From: an uncultured Collinsella sp.
Lineage (GTDB): Bacteria; Actinomycetota; Coriobacteriia; Coriobacteriales; Coriobacteriaceae
Direction: 5' to 3'
Assembly: GCA_900545055.1 (NCBI GenBank)
Contig: UQXP01000004.1
Location: 11,023-75,022, forward strand
DNA length: 64,000 nt
Numbering within the stretch: the first letter of the stretch is position 1; every line of letters starts with the position of its first letter. Positions 26,230 through 34,661 of this stretch are shown piece by piece. The position numbers were made by a program, and so were the translations under genes. Under the pieces are notes generated by a model. That model did not search any database. It worked only from the letters and a program-made list of their open reading frames with translations, and had not been told where the DNA came from.

Positions 26230-27612
26230 TTAGCGGGCTGTCGCTTTGGCTTGGGCGGCGCGATAGGTGCGTGCCGGGTGGCAGAGTAGTACCGCCACGA
26301 CCATAAAGAACGCCGTGGTGCCCAGGCTGATGGGGTAGACCATCATGATGTTCGCAAAGGTGCGGAAGTGCGGGAACACGCAGAATACCCAATAGAAGCG
26401 AATACCGCAGACGCAGATCATGGTGATGAGGGCGGGCATGAGCGAGATGCCAAAGCCGCGCAGGTAGCCGGACATGTTTTCGTAGAACATGCTAAAGGCG
26501 TACGCCGGGAAGATCGAACACACGCGGATATAGCCGATCGAGACGATGTTGGGATCGCTGTTAAAAAGCGCCAGGATCTCGCGCCCCAGACCGACGATGA
26601 TGACGATGGTGGTGAGCGCGACGATGCCGCCTTCGACCAGGCAGACCTTGAGCGTTTTGGTGCAGCGGTCGATCTGGCGAGCGCCGTGGTTTTGCCCCAC
26701 AAAGGTGGTGCAGGCCTGGCTAAAGCTGTTGAGTAGGTTGTAGCACACGTACTCCAGGCTCATGGCAGCGCTGGATGCCGCCATGACCTCGGTGCCCAAG
26801 CTGTTGATGGCGGACTGGATGATGATGTTGGCGACGGCAAAGACGGCGCTCTGGATGCCGGCGGGCAGGCCGATCTTGACGATGCGCTTGAGGGCGACGG
26901 GGTCGATAGCCAGGTCGCGTAGGGTGACGCGGACGACGGAGTCGGTCTTGAGCAGGCGGATAAAGAGCGTAGCGGCACTGACGGTGTAGGCGATGGCGGT
27001 GGCGATGGCGACGCCCGCGACGCCCCAGTGGAGTACGGGGACAAAGATGAGGTCCAGGCCAATGTTGAGGACGGTGGACACGGCAAGCGCCTGTAGCGGC
27101 ATGCGGGTGATGCCGACGGAGCGGAAGATCGCGGCCTCAAAGTTGTAGAGCAAGATCGAGGGCAGGCTGAGCAAAAAGACGCGCAGGTAGAGCGAAGCGA
27201 GTGGCATGGTCTCGGCAGGCACGTTGAGCGCAGCGAGCATGGGCTCGGCAAAGATCTCGCCCAGTGCGATGACGACAAAGCCCACGAGCGCCATTAAAAT
27301 CGAGGTATGGACGGCGCGTTTGACCATGTTCTGATCGTTGCGGCCGATAGCGTTGGCGATGACCACGTTGGAGCCAAGCGACATGCCAATAAAAAGGTTG
27401 AGCATAAGACTGGTAAGCGGAACATTGGAACCGACCGCCGCCATGGCGAGGGTTCCCTGGTCGCCCGAGAAGTTACCGATGATGACCGTGGCGATGAGGT
27501 TCGACAGCTGCTCCAAGATGCTCGTGGCGGCCACGGGGAAGGCGAACAGGGGAATATTGCGCCATAGCGAGCCGGTGGTCATGTCAATGTGCTTAGATGC
27601 GGTGTCTGCCAT
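26230..27612 (-). CDS. MATE-family efflux transporter
   Basis: 460 residues with twelve membrane helices in two halves. SLWRNIPLFAFPVAATSILEQLSNLIATVIIG at the start and LNLFIGMSLGSNVVIANAIGRND are typical of the DinF/NorM-like MATE group. It exports cationic drugs or metabolites using sodium or proton gradients. The ATG at 27612 has only a weak GAGAG upstream. Confidence 0.92.
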   Translation of the reverse strand: MADTASKHIDMTTGSLWRNIPLFAFPVAATSILEQLSNLIATVIIGNFSGDQGTLAMAAVGSNVPLTSLMLNLFIGMSLGSNVVIANAIGRNDQNMVKRAVHTSILMALVGFVVIALGEIFAEPMLAALNVPAETMPLASLYLRVFLLSLPSILLYNFEAAIFRSVGITRMPLQALAVSTVLNIGLDLIFVPVLHWGVAGVAIATAIAYTVSAATLFIRLLKTDSVVRVTLRDLAIDPVALKRIVKIGLPAGIQSAVFAVANIIIQSAINSLGTEVMAASSAAMSLEYVCYNLLNSFSQACTTFVGQNHGARQIDRCTKTLKVCLVEGGIVALTTIVIIVGLGREILALFNSDPNIVSIGYIRVCSIFPAYAFSMFYENMSGYLRGFGISLMPALITMICVCGIRFYWVFCVFPHFRTFANIMMVYPISLGTTAFFMVVAVLLCHPARTYRAAQAKATAR

Positions 27613-27681
27613 ACGCTCTCAATCTCTAATATGCTCTTTCGTGCTTATTTGCGCAGACGATGATACTCCTAATGCAGCCAA

Positions 27682-27735
27682 CCGGCACTTAGGGACGTTC
27701 CTTTTCTGTCGGCAGCTGGGGACACTCCTTGTCTC
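27682..27735. repeat. GGGAC-core repeat, degraded copy
   Basis: CCGGCACTTAGGGACGTTCC followed by a GTCGGCAGCTGGGGACA segment; it matches the reverse complement of the unit at 13330-13387 with several changes. It lies upstream of the rlmA-like gene, between divergent genes. Confidence 0.6.
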
Positions 27736-27762
27736 TTCTATGACTAGGTGGGGAAGGCGTGC

Positions 27763-27768
27763 GACAAT
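27763..27768 (+). promoter_or_regulatory. Probable -10 element of the rlmA-like gene
   Basis: GACAAT 36 bases upstream of the ATG at 27804, of the same form as other -10 candidates here. Confidence 0.35.
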
Positions 27769-27803
27769 GGTGGGCGTTGTGTTGTTCGCGCTAAGGAGTT
27801 GCC

Positions 27804-28616
27804 ATGTTGTTGTGTCCCGTTTGCCATGAGCCGTTGGTGGACGACGAGCGTGGGGCTGCATGTGCGGGTGGACATCGATTCGATCGTGCGCGCGAGGGCT
27901 ATCTGTACCTGTTGCGCTCGTCTAAGAGCGGCGACTCCATGGGCGATCCCAAGTCGCAGGCCCGCAGCCGTCGCGACTTCCTCAATCGCGACTATTATGC
28001 GCCGCTGCGCGACGCGATGGTCGAGCTGGTGCGCGAACGAACGGCTGAGCGCGGGGCATCCGCAGGCAAGCCTCTGACCCTGCTCGACATCTGCTGCGGC
28101 GAGGGCTATTACACGAGCGCCATGGGCTCGGTGGCGAACGTTGATGCCTACGGCTTTGACCTGGGCAAGGAAATGGTGCGCTTGGCTGCCAAGCGCGGCG
28201 GCGCGACGTATTTCGTTGCCAACATGAAGGACATCCCCGTGGCAGATGGCGCCTTCGATATGGTGACAGAGCTCTTTGCTCCCTTTAACGAGCGCGAGTT
28301 CGCCCGCGTGCTGGCGGCCGAGGGCTCGCTCTACACCGTGATTCCAGGTGCCCGCCATCTGTTTGGGCTCAAGGAAGTGCTCTACGACACGCCGTACCTT
28401 AACGACGAAAAGCTGCCGAAGACGACCGAGCTAAAACTGGTCGGCACGCAGCGGGTATCCGCGAACATTACGCTCCAGACGCAGGCCGACATCGAGGCCG
28501 TGTTCCAGATGACGCCCTACTACTACCGCACGCGACCAGCAGACAAAGAGCGCCTGGCAAACTTGGACTCGCTCCAAACGGATATCGACTTCATCATCGC
28601 CGAGTACCGCCACTAA
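27804..28616 (+). CDS. rlmA: 23S rRNA guanine-N1 methyltransferase, RlmA type
   Basis: 270 residues. An N-terminal zinc finger CPVC ... CAGGH (residues 4-22) is followed by the class I SAM-binding domain with LLDICCGEGYYT (about 92-103). This is the RlmA plan: RlmA-I methylates G745 and RlmA-II (TlrB) G748 of 23S rRNA, the latter giving tylosin resistance; which one applies is not evident. AAGGAG lies seven bases before ATG. Confidence 0.85.
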   Translation: MLLCPVCHEPLVDDERGAACAGGHRFDRAREGYLYLLRSSKSGDSMGDPKSQARSRRDFLNRDYYAPLRDAMVELVRERTAERGASAGKPLTLLDICCGEGYYTSAMGSVANVDAYGFDLGKEMVRLAAKRGGATYFVANMKDIPVADGAFDMVTELFAPFNEREFARVLAAEGSLYTVIPGARHLFGLKEVLYDTPYLNDEKLPKTTELKLVGTQRVSANITLQTQADIEAVFQMTPYYYRTRPADKERLANLDSLQTDIDFIIAEYRH

Positions 28617-28650
28617 CCTACCAAAAAGGGACAGGTTTATTTTGGCAGGT
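28616..28650. repeat. AAAGGGACAGGTTTA repeat, copy 1
   Basis: Arms ACCTACCAAAA and TTTTGGCAGGT around an AGGGACAGGTTTA centre, directly after the rlmA-like stop codon. A near-identical copy is at 49325-49359. Confidence 0.8.
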
Positions 28651-28668
28651 TTTATCTGGTTAAACGCA

Positions 28669-28705
28669 AAGGGCCGACCGCGTTGCTACGCGATCGGCCC
28701 TTCTT
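28669..28705. terminator. Bidirectional terminator
   Basis: AAGGGCCGACCGCG pairs with CGCGATCGGCCCTT (one mismatch), T-rich on the plus strand, between convergent genes. Confidence 0.8.
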
Positions 28706-28739
28706 GTTGCTCGTTGTAAGGAATATGGGAGACGGGTGC

Positions 28740-29141
28740 CTACAGGCGATCCTTGTTCTCGGCCTTGACGTCGTGTGCCTGCTGAACAAAGAACAGGTCG
28801 TACACCACGATGACAAAGGCACCATAGTTGATGGCGTCGCCGCCGAACGCGGGGAGCGTGAGCACGGCCTGCGCAATCGTGGCGACCGCGGCGATGATGC
28901 CGAGCTTAAATGCGCCACCCACCTGCGAAGGCTTGTTGGCGCCCTTGATGCCCGCAACGCCCGCGGCGAGGTCGATGAGGCCCTTGGCGATAATCACGAC
29001 CGCGGCGAGCATGGCGTTCGGTCCGTAGGTGGACTCGAGCTTGCCGGTCGCGATGCCGGCGATTCCGATAACCAGGCTGGCGATGCCCAAAACAAAATAG
29101 ATGAGGGCAAGGATTTTGAGTGTCTTGCGAGTGAAGCTCAT
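28740..29141 (-). CDS. Small four-helix membrane protein, unknown function
   Basis: 133 residues from ATG 29141, which has GAAAGGACC upstream. It has four hydrophobic segments separated by short loops with Gly-rich and Ala-rich stretches (LGIASLVIGIAGIATG, AGVAGIKGANKP). No catalytic motif. Similar small membrane proteins are common in this lineage; I cannot name the family. Confidence 0.68.
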   Translation of the reverse strand: MSFTRKTLKILALIYFVLGIASLVIGIAGIATGKLESTYGPNAMLAAVVIIAKGLIDLAAGVAGIKGANKPSQVGGAFKLGIIAAVATIAQAVLTLPAFGGDAINYGAFVIVVYDLFFVQQAHDVKAENKDRL

Positions 29142-29369
29142 GGCTGGTCCTTTCGATACGAGTACGCCAACTTGGCGCACCCAATGTGCTGCACATATGG
29201 TGAAGCACATTGTAGTTCAACGCGGCGATGCATGCGTTTGAAAGCGCTTTGAAGCCTGCGTACTCCAACCTTTCAAAAGGGAAAGCTAGGCGTAAGCCAA
29301 ATCGATGGCAGCGTATGCGCAGCGCTGCGATGATGGGGCCATGATAAGAGCTGGACCGAAGAAGGAGCC

Positions 29370-29513
29370 ATGATGTACGGAGCCAAGCAAATGGGTGAGC
29401 CGCGGTCGTTGGGAAGGCGCATGAGTGATTCTGTGATTGCTGCCGTGTGCACGGGATTGATGGCGGTGCTTTGCATTGGGATGCTGTGGACTATGTCGCA
29501 TGTGGGACAATAA
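29370..29513 (+). CDS. Possible 47-residue single-helix membrane protein
   Basis: An open frame starting with two ATGs preceded by GAAGGAGCC, a very good ribosome site. The product has a positively charged start (SLGRRM) and one hydrophobic segment (about residues 22-43, with VIAAVCTGLMAVLCIGMLW), ending MSHVGQ. It lies in a 435-base stretch that otherwise has no gene. Coding is supported by ribosome site and membrane helix only; codon content is plausible. Confidence 0.5.
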   Translation: MMYGAKQMGEPRSLGRRMSDSVIAAVCTGLMAVLCIGMLWTMSHVGQ

Positions 29514-29576
29514 CGGACGGTTGGGTGCCGACATGAATGGCGCCCATGTATTCGTTTTGTTTGCTAAGGAGTGCCC

Positions 29577-30281
29577 ATGGGCGTCGTCGATCCCTTTTCT
29601 GTTGCTCGGGCGGCTGGGCTCGAGTTAACCAGGACGCCCGAGGGCCTCACGCTCACCGATGGCACGATGGAGCTGCGAGCCGATTTTGCCCGCATGCTTC
29701 CACGACTCAAGCAGGGCCGCCTGCAACAGGAGCTGCTGGTGAAGGCCGCACGCGCGAAAGGCGTCGAACAGCCGTGGGCAATCGATGCCACGGCAGGTTT
29801 TGGCGAGGATTCGCTGCTGCTTGCTGCCGCGGGCTTTACGGTCGATTTGTATGAGCAGGACTGTGTAATCGCGGCGCTGCTGCAGGATGCCTTGGACCGT
29901 GCGGCGGACGATCCGGCGCTTGCGGATGCCGTGGCGCGCATGCGCCTGCATGCGGGCGAGGACAGCATCGCCGGTCTTCGCCATACGGCTGAGCTGGTCG
30001 AGCAGGGCGAGCTCGTCGCGCCCGATGTGGTATATCTAGACCCCATGTTCCCCGAGCGCACCAAGAGCGCGGCGGTCAAAAAGAAGTTTCAACTGCTGCA
30101 TCATTTGGAGCAGCCGTGCGCCGATGAGGAGACGCTGGTTGAGGCTGCGCTTGCGGTGCACCCGCGCAAGTTGGTTATCAAGCGGCCGGTGAAGGGGCCA
30201 CTGCTTGCCGGTGTTAAGCCGAGCTATCAACTTGCGGGCAAGGCCGTTCGTTACGATGTCTTGGTGCCGCCGCGCCCGTAG
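29577..30281 (+). CDS. rsmJ: 16S rRNA guanine-N2 methyltransferase, RsmJ-like
   Basis: 234 residues. SAM loop DATAGFGEDSLLLAAAG (around residue 66) and the active-site motif VYLDPMFP (around 150) with KSAAVKKKFQ after it fit the RsmJ (YhiQ) family, which methylates G1516 of 16S rRNA. ATG 29577 has AAGGA six bases upstream; the GTG at 29571 overlaps that site. Single gene. Confidence 0.85.
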   Translation: MGVVDPFSVARAAGLELTRTPEGLTLTDGTMELRADFARMLPRLKQGRLQQELLVKAARAKGVEQPWAIDATAGFGEDSLLLAAAGFTVDLYEQDCVIAALLQDALDRAADDPALADAVARMRLHAGEDSIAGLRHTAELVEQGELVAPDVVYLDPMFPERTKSAAVKKKFQLLHHLEQPCADEETLVEAALAVHPRKLVIKRPVKGPLLAGVKPSYQLAGKAVRYDVLVPPRP

Positions 30282-30329
30282 CTTGCGTGCGATGGTTGGC
30301 GCTCCGTCGGTGCCGTGCCGATGCGGTGC

Positions 30330-30626
30330 CTATTTCCAAGGGTGCGATGTCAGGTGCCAGCCGCCGCAGTATTCGCATTTGTAGCAGGCCAAACCGCGCC
30401 GCCCGCGGCTTTCGCAGTCGGCCATAACTGCCTCGGCCTCGGCGCGCGTGTCGTAACGGTTTTTGCGTTCGCACGATTTGTAGCGCCAGGCCTCGTCGCG
30501 CTCGGCGTTCAGGGCGTCGCGGCGCTCGTCTTCGCGCGCAAACAGGTCGCTCATATCGCCGCCCGTGGCAGCGCCCAAAAACTCGCTTTTGGCTTTTGAC
30601 CAAGCGGCTCGCTTTTTGCTCCCCAT
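30330..30626 (-). CDS. Small Cys-rich protein with zinc-binding C-terminus, unknown function
   Basis: 98 residues from ATG 30626, which has GGAGAGGGG upstream; a TTG seven codons earlier is less likely. The first half is charged and helical. The second half has CERKNRYDTRAEAEA and ends ACYKCEYCGGWHLTSHPWK, so Cys-Cys-Cys-His-His may bind a metal. This end resembles small zinc-containing proteins seen in Actinobacteria phages and chromosomes; role unknown. Divergent from the GNAT gene, sharing an inverted repeat. Confidence 0.72.
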   Translation of the reverse strand: MGSKKRAAWSKAKSEFLGAATGGDMSDLFAREDERRDALNAERDEAWRYKSCERKNRYDTRAEAEAVMADCESRGRRGLACYKCEYCGGWHLTSHPWK

Positions 30627-30651
30627 CTGCTTCGTGCCCCTCTCCAAACGC

Positions 30652-30681
30652 TGGTATCATTGCCCAATCAAAGTGATACCA
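30652..30681. promoter_or_regulatory. Inverted repeat with possible promoter between divergent genes
   Basis: TGGTATCA and TGATACCA are perfect 8-base arms separated by 14 bases. The left arm contains TATCAT, a -10-like hexamer for the acetyltransferase gene. It lies between the small zinc-binding protein and GNAT genes; operator or hairpin are both possible. Confidence 0.5.
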
Positions 30682-30703
30682 ATAAACGTGAGGTCGCCGC
30701 GTG

Positions 30704-31192
30704 ATGATCAGAAAAACCCTCGATACCGACATTCCCGCCGTCATGGCTATCTATGACACGGCCCGCGCCTTTATGCGCGCGCATGGCAACGCCACGCAGT
30801 GGCCCGAGGGCACGCCTTCTGCCGAGCAGCTGGCTGCCGATATCGCCGCCGGTGGCAGCTATGTGTGTGAAGTCGACGGCCGCGTGGTGGCGACGTTTGC
30901 CTTTTTACCGGGCCCGGACGAGTGCTATGACGTAATTGAGGACGGTCAATGGCGTAGCGACACTCCGTACGCCGTGCTGCACCGTGTGGCATCCGATGGC
31001 ACCGTGCACGGTATCGCGGCTGCGATGTTTGCCTTTGCCAAGGAGCGTGCCGACCACCTGCGCATCGATACGCACCAGGACAATCTACCCATGCAGGGTG
31101 CAAGTATTAAGGCGGGGTTCGAGCGTGCCGGCGTCGTGTATGTGTCCGACGGCACCCCGCGCGTGGCGTTTGACTGGCTGCGTGAGGCATAA
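30704..31192 (+). CDS. GNAT-family N-acetyltransferase
   Basis: 162 residues with the GNAT layout: MIRKTLDTDIPAVMAIYDTARAFM start, strand GSYVCEVDGRVVATFAFLPGP, the acetyl-CoA region HGIAAAMFAFAKERA, and IDTHQDNLPMQ. The usual R/QxxGxG/A loop is diverged (SDGTVHGIA). ATG 30704 is preferred over the GTG three bases before. Substrate unknown. Confidence 0.85.
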   Translation: MIRKTLDTDIPAVMAIYDTARAFMRAHGNATQWPEGTPSAEQLAADIAAGGSYVCEVDGRVVATFAFLPGPDECYDVIEDGQWRSDTPYAVLHRVASDGTVHGIAAAMFAFAKERADHLRIDTHQDNLPMQGASIKAGFERAGVVYVSDGTPRVAFDWLREA

Positions 31193-31221
31193 GAGCGGGG
31201 ACGCGTGTCAACAATTTGCAC

Positions 31222-31257
31222 GAACGAAAATGGCCCCGGGTGGGGCCATTTTCGTTC
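31222..31257 (+). terminator. Terminator after the acetyltransferase gene
   Basis: A perfect 16-base stem GAACGAAAATGGCCCC with its complement, loop of four bases, and TTTTCG on the 3' arm. It separates the GNAT gene from the GTPase gene. Confidence 0.8.
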
Positions 31258-31445
31258 GCTGACTGTTTTGCAAGCCGGCTTTCGCAAGGCGCGAACCTAC
31301 GAAAATCGCCGCGCGGCAACGCAGGGCGATGAGCTCGGTCGGGGGATAGGGCCCGCTTCGCCCGCCGGCCCGTAAATTGTATCATCCAGTGTGGAATGAG
31401 GACGCCCGTTGCCGCGTGCGATGGGCTTGCAATAAGAGGAGAGCC

Positions 31446-33449
31446 ATGTCGAAGCAAGCGGTCGTTGGAATCTTGGCGCATGTCGATGCCGGCAAGACCA
31501 CGTTGGCCGAGGCCATGCTATTCAACGCGGGCCGCATTCGCAAGCGCGGCCGCGTGGACAATGGCGATTCGCATCTGGATACGAACGAGATTGAGCGCGA
31601 GCGCGGTATTACGATCTTCTCGTCGCAGGCTGTGCTCGACCATGGCGATACTCACGTCATGCTCGTGGATGCGCCGGGACATGTCGATTTTTCTGCCGAG
31701 GCGGAGCGCACGCTGCGCGCACTCGACTACGCGATTTTGGTTGTGGGCGCCAACGACGGCGTGCAGGGGCATACCGAAACCCTGTGGCGCCTGCTTGCGC
31801 GCTATGACATACCTACGTTCATTTTTATCAACAAGATCGATCTTGAGAACCCTGGTCGCGATGCGTTGCTGGCCCAGCTTGGGCAGCGTCTTTCCGAAGG
31901 CTGTCTGGATGCCGGCGAGCTGCTGGCGGGCGGGGCCGTTCAGGAGGACGCTGCCGCGTTAGACGAAGAAGCGCTCGAGGAGTTTCTTGAGGCGGGCGGG
32001 CTTTCCGTCGCGACGCTGTCGCGCATGGTTGCCGAGCGCAAGCTCTTTCCCTGCTTTGCCGGCTCGGCGCTCAAGGACCAAGGCGTGGACGAGCTGCTAG
32101 ATGGCATGTGTACACTGATGCGTGAACAGGCGTGGCTCCCGGAGTTTGCCGCGCGCGTCTACCGCGTGAGCCGCGGGGATCGCGGTGAGCGCTTGGCTTG
32201 GGTTAAAGTGACCGGCGGCACGCTGCATGCCAAGCAGGTGATTGGCGGACGTTCCGGTGCTGAGGCATGGGAGCAGAAGGTCGATCAGGTACGCATCTAT
32301 AACGGCGATAAGTATGAGCTTGCCCAAGAAGTTGCTGCTGGCGGTATTTGTGCCGTGACGGGTCTTGCGCACGTTCGCCCGGGGGACGCCCTGGGCGCGG
32401 AGCCCGCGGGCGATGCGCCTGTCATTGCGCCGGTCCTCACCTATACGGTGCTTCCGGGCGAACACGATGTCCATGCGGTGTTCAAAGCACTGACTGAGTT
32501 GGCGGACGAGGATCCCATGCTTGGCGTGAGCTGGAACACGCATCTTGAGCAGATTCATTTGCAGTTGATGGGCGCCGTGCAGCTCGAGGTCGTACAGCGG
32601 GTGCTGGCCGATCGCTTTGGCCTTGCGGTTGAGTTTGAGCCCGGCGGCATCCTCTACAAGGAGACCATCTCGCAGCCAGTCGAGGGCGTGGGCCATTTTG
32701 AGCCGCTGCGCCACTATGCCGAGGTGCACCTGCGTCTGGAGCCGCTGCCGGCGGGCTCGGGCGTGCAATTTGGCACCGTGACCTCGACCGACGAGCTTGA
32801 CCTGAACTGGCAACACCTCGCACTTACCAATGCCATGGAGCGTGACCACCTGGGTGTGCTGACCGGCTCGCCCATCACCGATGTGCGCATTACACTCACG
32901 GGCGGCCGCGCGCATGCCAAGCACACCGAGGGCGGCGATTTTCGCCAGGCAACGTATCGCGCGATTCGCCAGGGGCTCATGCAGGCGCGTAAGGCGGGTG
33001 CGGCGGTGCTGCTGGAGCCATGGTATCGCTTTGAGCTCGAGGTGCCGGGGGAGTGCGTGGGTCGTGCGCTTTCTGACGCCACGCGTATGGGTGCCGAGTA
33101 CGAGCCGCCGGCGATGCTGGGCGACCGCGCCAAGCTCCTAGGCCGCGTGCCGGCATCCGAGGTGCAGGATTATGCGTTGGAGGTGGCTGCCTACACAAGC
33201 GGTCGCGGGCATCTGTACCTGGAGTTCGCCGGCTATGCGCCCTGCCATGATGCCGAGCGCGTGATCGAGGCGGCCTCCTACGAGCCCGAGGCCGATCTGC
33301 CCAACACGCCCGACTCGGTCTTTTGCTCCCACGGCGCCGGCTACACCGTCAAGTGGTACGACGTTCCCGCCGCCGCGCACGCTCGCATCGATCCTGCCAC
33401 TTTCCGCCCTTGGCGAGCAGCCGATGCCGAGTTCTTCGGCCACATGTGA
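31446..33449 (+). CDS. Ribosomal-protection-type translational GTPase (TetM/EF-G-like)
   Basis: 667 residues. GTPase domain with AHVDAGKTTL (G1), ERERGITIFSSQA (G2 region), DAPGHVDF (G3), and NKID (G4), then EF-G-like domains through to a C-terminal region. This domain order and length fit tetracycline-resistance ribosomal protection proteins (Tet(M), about 640) and their uncharacterised relatives. Clinical resistance cannot be assumed; many chromosomal homologues have other or unknown roles. ATG 31446 with AGAGGAGAG upstream. Its stop codon TGA is inside the palindromic repeat at 33444. Confidence 0.88.
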   Translation: MSKQAVVGILAHVDAGKTTLAEAMLFNAGRIRKRGRVDNGDSHLDTNEIERERGITIFSSQAVLDHGDTHVMLVDAPGHVDFSAEAERTLRALDYAILVVGANDGVQGHTETLWRLLARYDIPTFIFINKIDLENPGRDALLAQLGQRLSEGCLDAGELLAGGAVQEDAAALDEEALEEFLEAGGLSVATLSRMVAERKLFPCFAGSALKDQGVDELLDGMCTLMREQAWLPEFAARVYRVSRGDRGERLAWVKVTGGTLHAKQVIGGRSGAEAWEQKVDQVRIYNGDKYELAQEVAAGGICAVTGLAHVRPGDALGAEPAGDAPVIAPVLTYTVLPGEHDVHAVFKALTELADEDPMLGVSWNTHLEQIHLQLMGAVQLEVVQRVLADRFGLAVEFEPGGILYKETISQPVEGVGHFEPLRHYAEVHLRLEPLPAGSGVQFGTVTSTDELDLNWQHLALTNAMERDHLGVLTGSPITDVRITLTGGRAHAKHTEGGDFRQATYRAIRQGLMQARKAGAAVLLEPWYRFELEVPGECVGRALSDATRMGAEYEPPAMLGDRAKLLGRVPASEVQDYALEVAAYTSGRGHLYLEFAGYAPCHDAERVIEAASYEPEADLPNTPDSVFCSHGAGYTVKWYDVPAAAHARIDPATFRPWRAADAEFFGHM

Positions 33450-33474
33450 CAAAGGGACAGTCCCTTTGTCACAT
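33444..33474. repeat. Short palindromic repeat, copy c (contains the GTPase stop codon)
   Basis: Perfect 14-base arms ATGTGACAAAGGGA and TCCCTTTGTCACAT with a CAG centre. The TGA at 33447-33449 inside the left arm ends the GTPase gene. It forms the left border of the AAA+ / UvrA-like cassette. Confidence 0.9.
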
Positions 33475-33480
33475 TCAGTT

Positions 33481-33507
33481 GGTATAACTCGGTATAAGTT
33501 GGTATAA
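33481..33507 (+). promoter_or_regulatory. Three 10-bp phased direct repeats upstream of AAA+ gene 1
   Basis: GGTATAA starts at 33481, 33491 and 33501, exactly ten bases apart, so the copies face the same side of the helix. They end 35 bases before the ATG at 33543, where a promoter and operator would lie. A comparable array with a different sequence precedes AAA+ gene 2. Confidence 0.7.
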
Positions 33508-33542
33508 CTGTAGGCAGCGTTTGCCAATCCGAGGAGGCCGAC

Positions 33543-34661
33543 ATGAATCCAAATCCCTTTAAGCCAACGGCTGGCAAGCGGCCTCCGGTGTTGATTGGTC
33601 GCGAGTCGGTCATTGAGGATTTTGAAGAAGGCCTCGATAACGGCGCGGGAGCGCCGGGCAGGCTCATGCTCCTCACGGGAAACCGCGGCTGTGGCAAAAC
33701 GGTTCTGCTGCGCGAGTTGCAGCGTCTGGCAGCAGAGCGCGGTTGGGCGGTCATTTCCGATTCGGCGTCGCTTGGCTTATGCGACCGCCTGGCCGATGCG
33801 CTTCGTTCGAACAAGCCCGTCGTGACATCTATGGAGTTCGGTCCATCATTCGGGCGCATGTCGGTCGAGGCGGCGCGGGCAAAGGGTGAGACGTTGCGGG
33901 GGCTGGTCAACGAGCGCCTCAAGAAGCTCGGTCCAGGCAAGGGCATACTGTTTGCGATTGACGAGGCACAATCTGCGTCTATCGAGGAGCTGGCGGCTCT
34001 TGCCGTTCTCTATCAGCAGGTGCTCGGAGACCAGGATGCCACGGGCTTGTCCGATAGCGACCAGCGCGGTCTTGCGCTGGTGTTCGCCGGCTTACCCAGT
34101 ATGGTTGACGATCTGCTCGAAGAGCCGAGCGTGACGTTTTTGCGGCGTGCCCAGCAGCGTACGCTGGGGGCGATATCTTTGCCCAAGGTGCGCGATTCGT
34201 ATATCCAGACGGTCAAAGACGCCGGTCTTTACGTTGACGCGGAGACGGCGGACCTTGCGGCGCGCAAGAGCATGGGGCATCCCTATATGGTTCAGCTGGT
34301 GGGCTATTACATGTGGCGCTCTGCTGTCCGGCGTGGCTCGCAGGTCATTGAAGTGTGCGATGTCAAGGCTGGCTACGCCGATGCCGTCTCCGAGTTCTAT
34401 GAAGCGGTTGACGCGCCTCTGTATTACGGGCTGCGCAGTCCACAGCGCCTCTTTATCGAGGCCATGGCTGCTGACGAGGGCAAGCCGACGCGCATGGCGG
34501 ATATCATTGAGCGCTGCGATCGCACTCAGAGCTGGGCGAGTAAATATCGCGCAAGCCTGATTCGCGAGCGCGTCATCGAGGCTGCCGGATACGGCCTCGT
34601 CCGGTTTACCGTGCCCATGCTGGGCGCGTACATTCGCGATCGAGTTATATGGCATGAGTAG
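33543..34661 (+). CDS. AAA+ ATPase with C-terminal winged helix, paralogue 1
   Basis: 372 residues. Walker A GNRGCGKT (about residues 46-53), Walker B ILFAIDEAQ (about 135-143), sensor-like ALVFAGLPS (about 180), conserved SVTFLRRAQQ (about 198) and GHPYMVQLVGY (about 241). A C-terminal winged-helix-like region follows (TRMADIIERC and YRASLIRERVIE). The plan resembles Orc1/Cdc6 or archaeal-type ATPases that bind DNA; function unknown. GAGGAGG lies four to ten bases before ATG. The UvrA-like gene starts inside its last codons, so they are co-translated. Confidence 0.85.
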   Translation: MNPNPFKPTAGKRPPVLIGRESVIEDFEEGLDNGAGAPGRLMLLTGNRGCGKTVLLRELQRLAAERGWAVISDSASLGLCDRLADALRSNKPVVTSMEFGPSFGRMSVEAARAKGETLRGLVNERLKKLGPGKGILFAIDEAQSASIEELAALAVLYQQVLGDQDATGLSDSDQRGLALVFAGLPSMVDDLLEEPSVTFLRRAQQRTLGAISLPKVRDSYIQTVKDAGLYVDAETADLAARKSMGHPYMVQLVGYYMWRSAVRRGSQVIEVCDVKAGYADAVSEFYEAVDAPLYYGLRSPQRLFIEAMAADEGKPTRMADIIERCDRTQSWASKYRASLIRERVIEAAGYGLVRFTVPMLGAYIRDRVIWHE

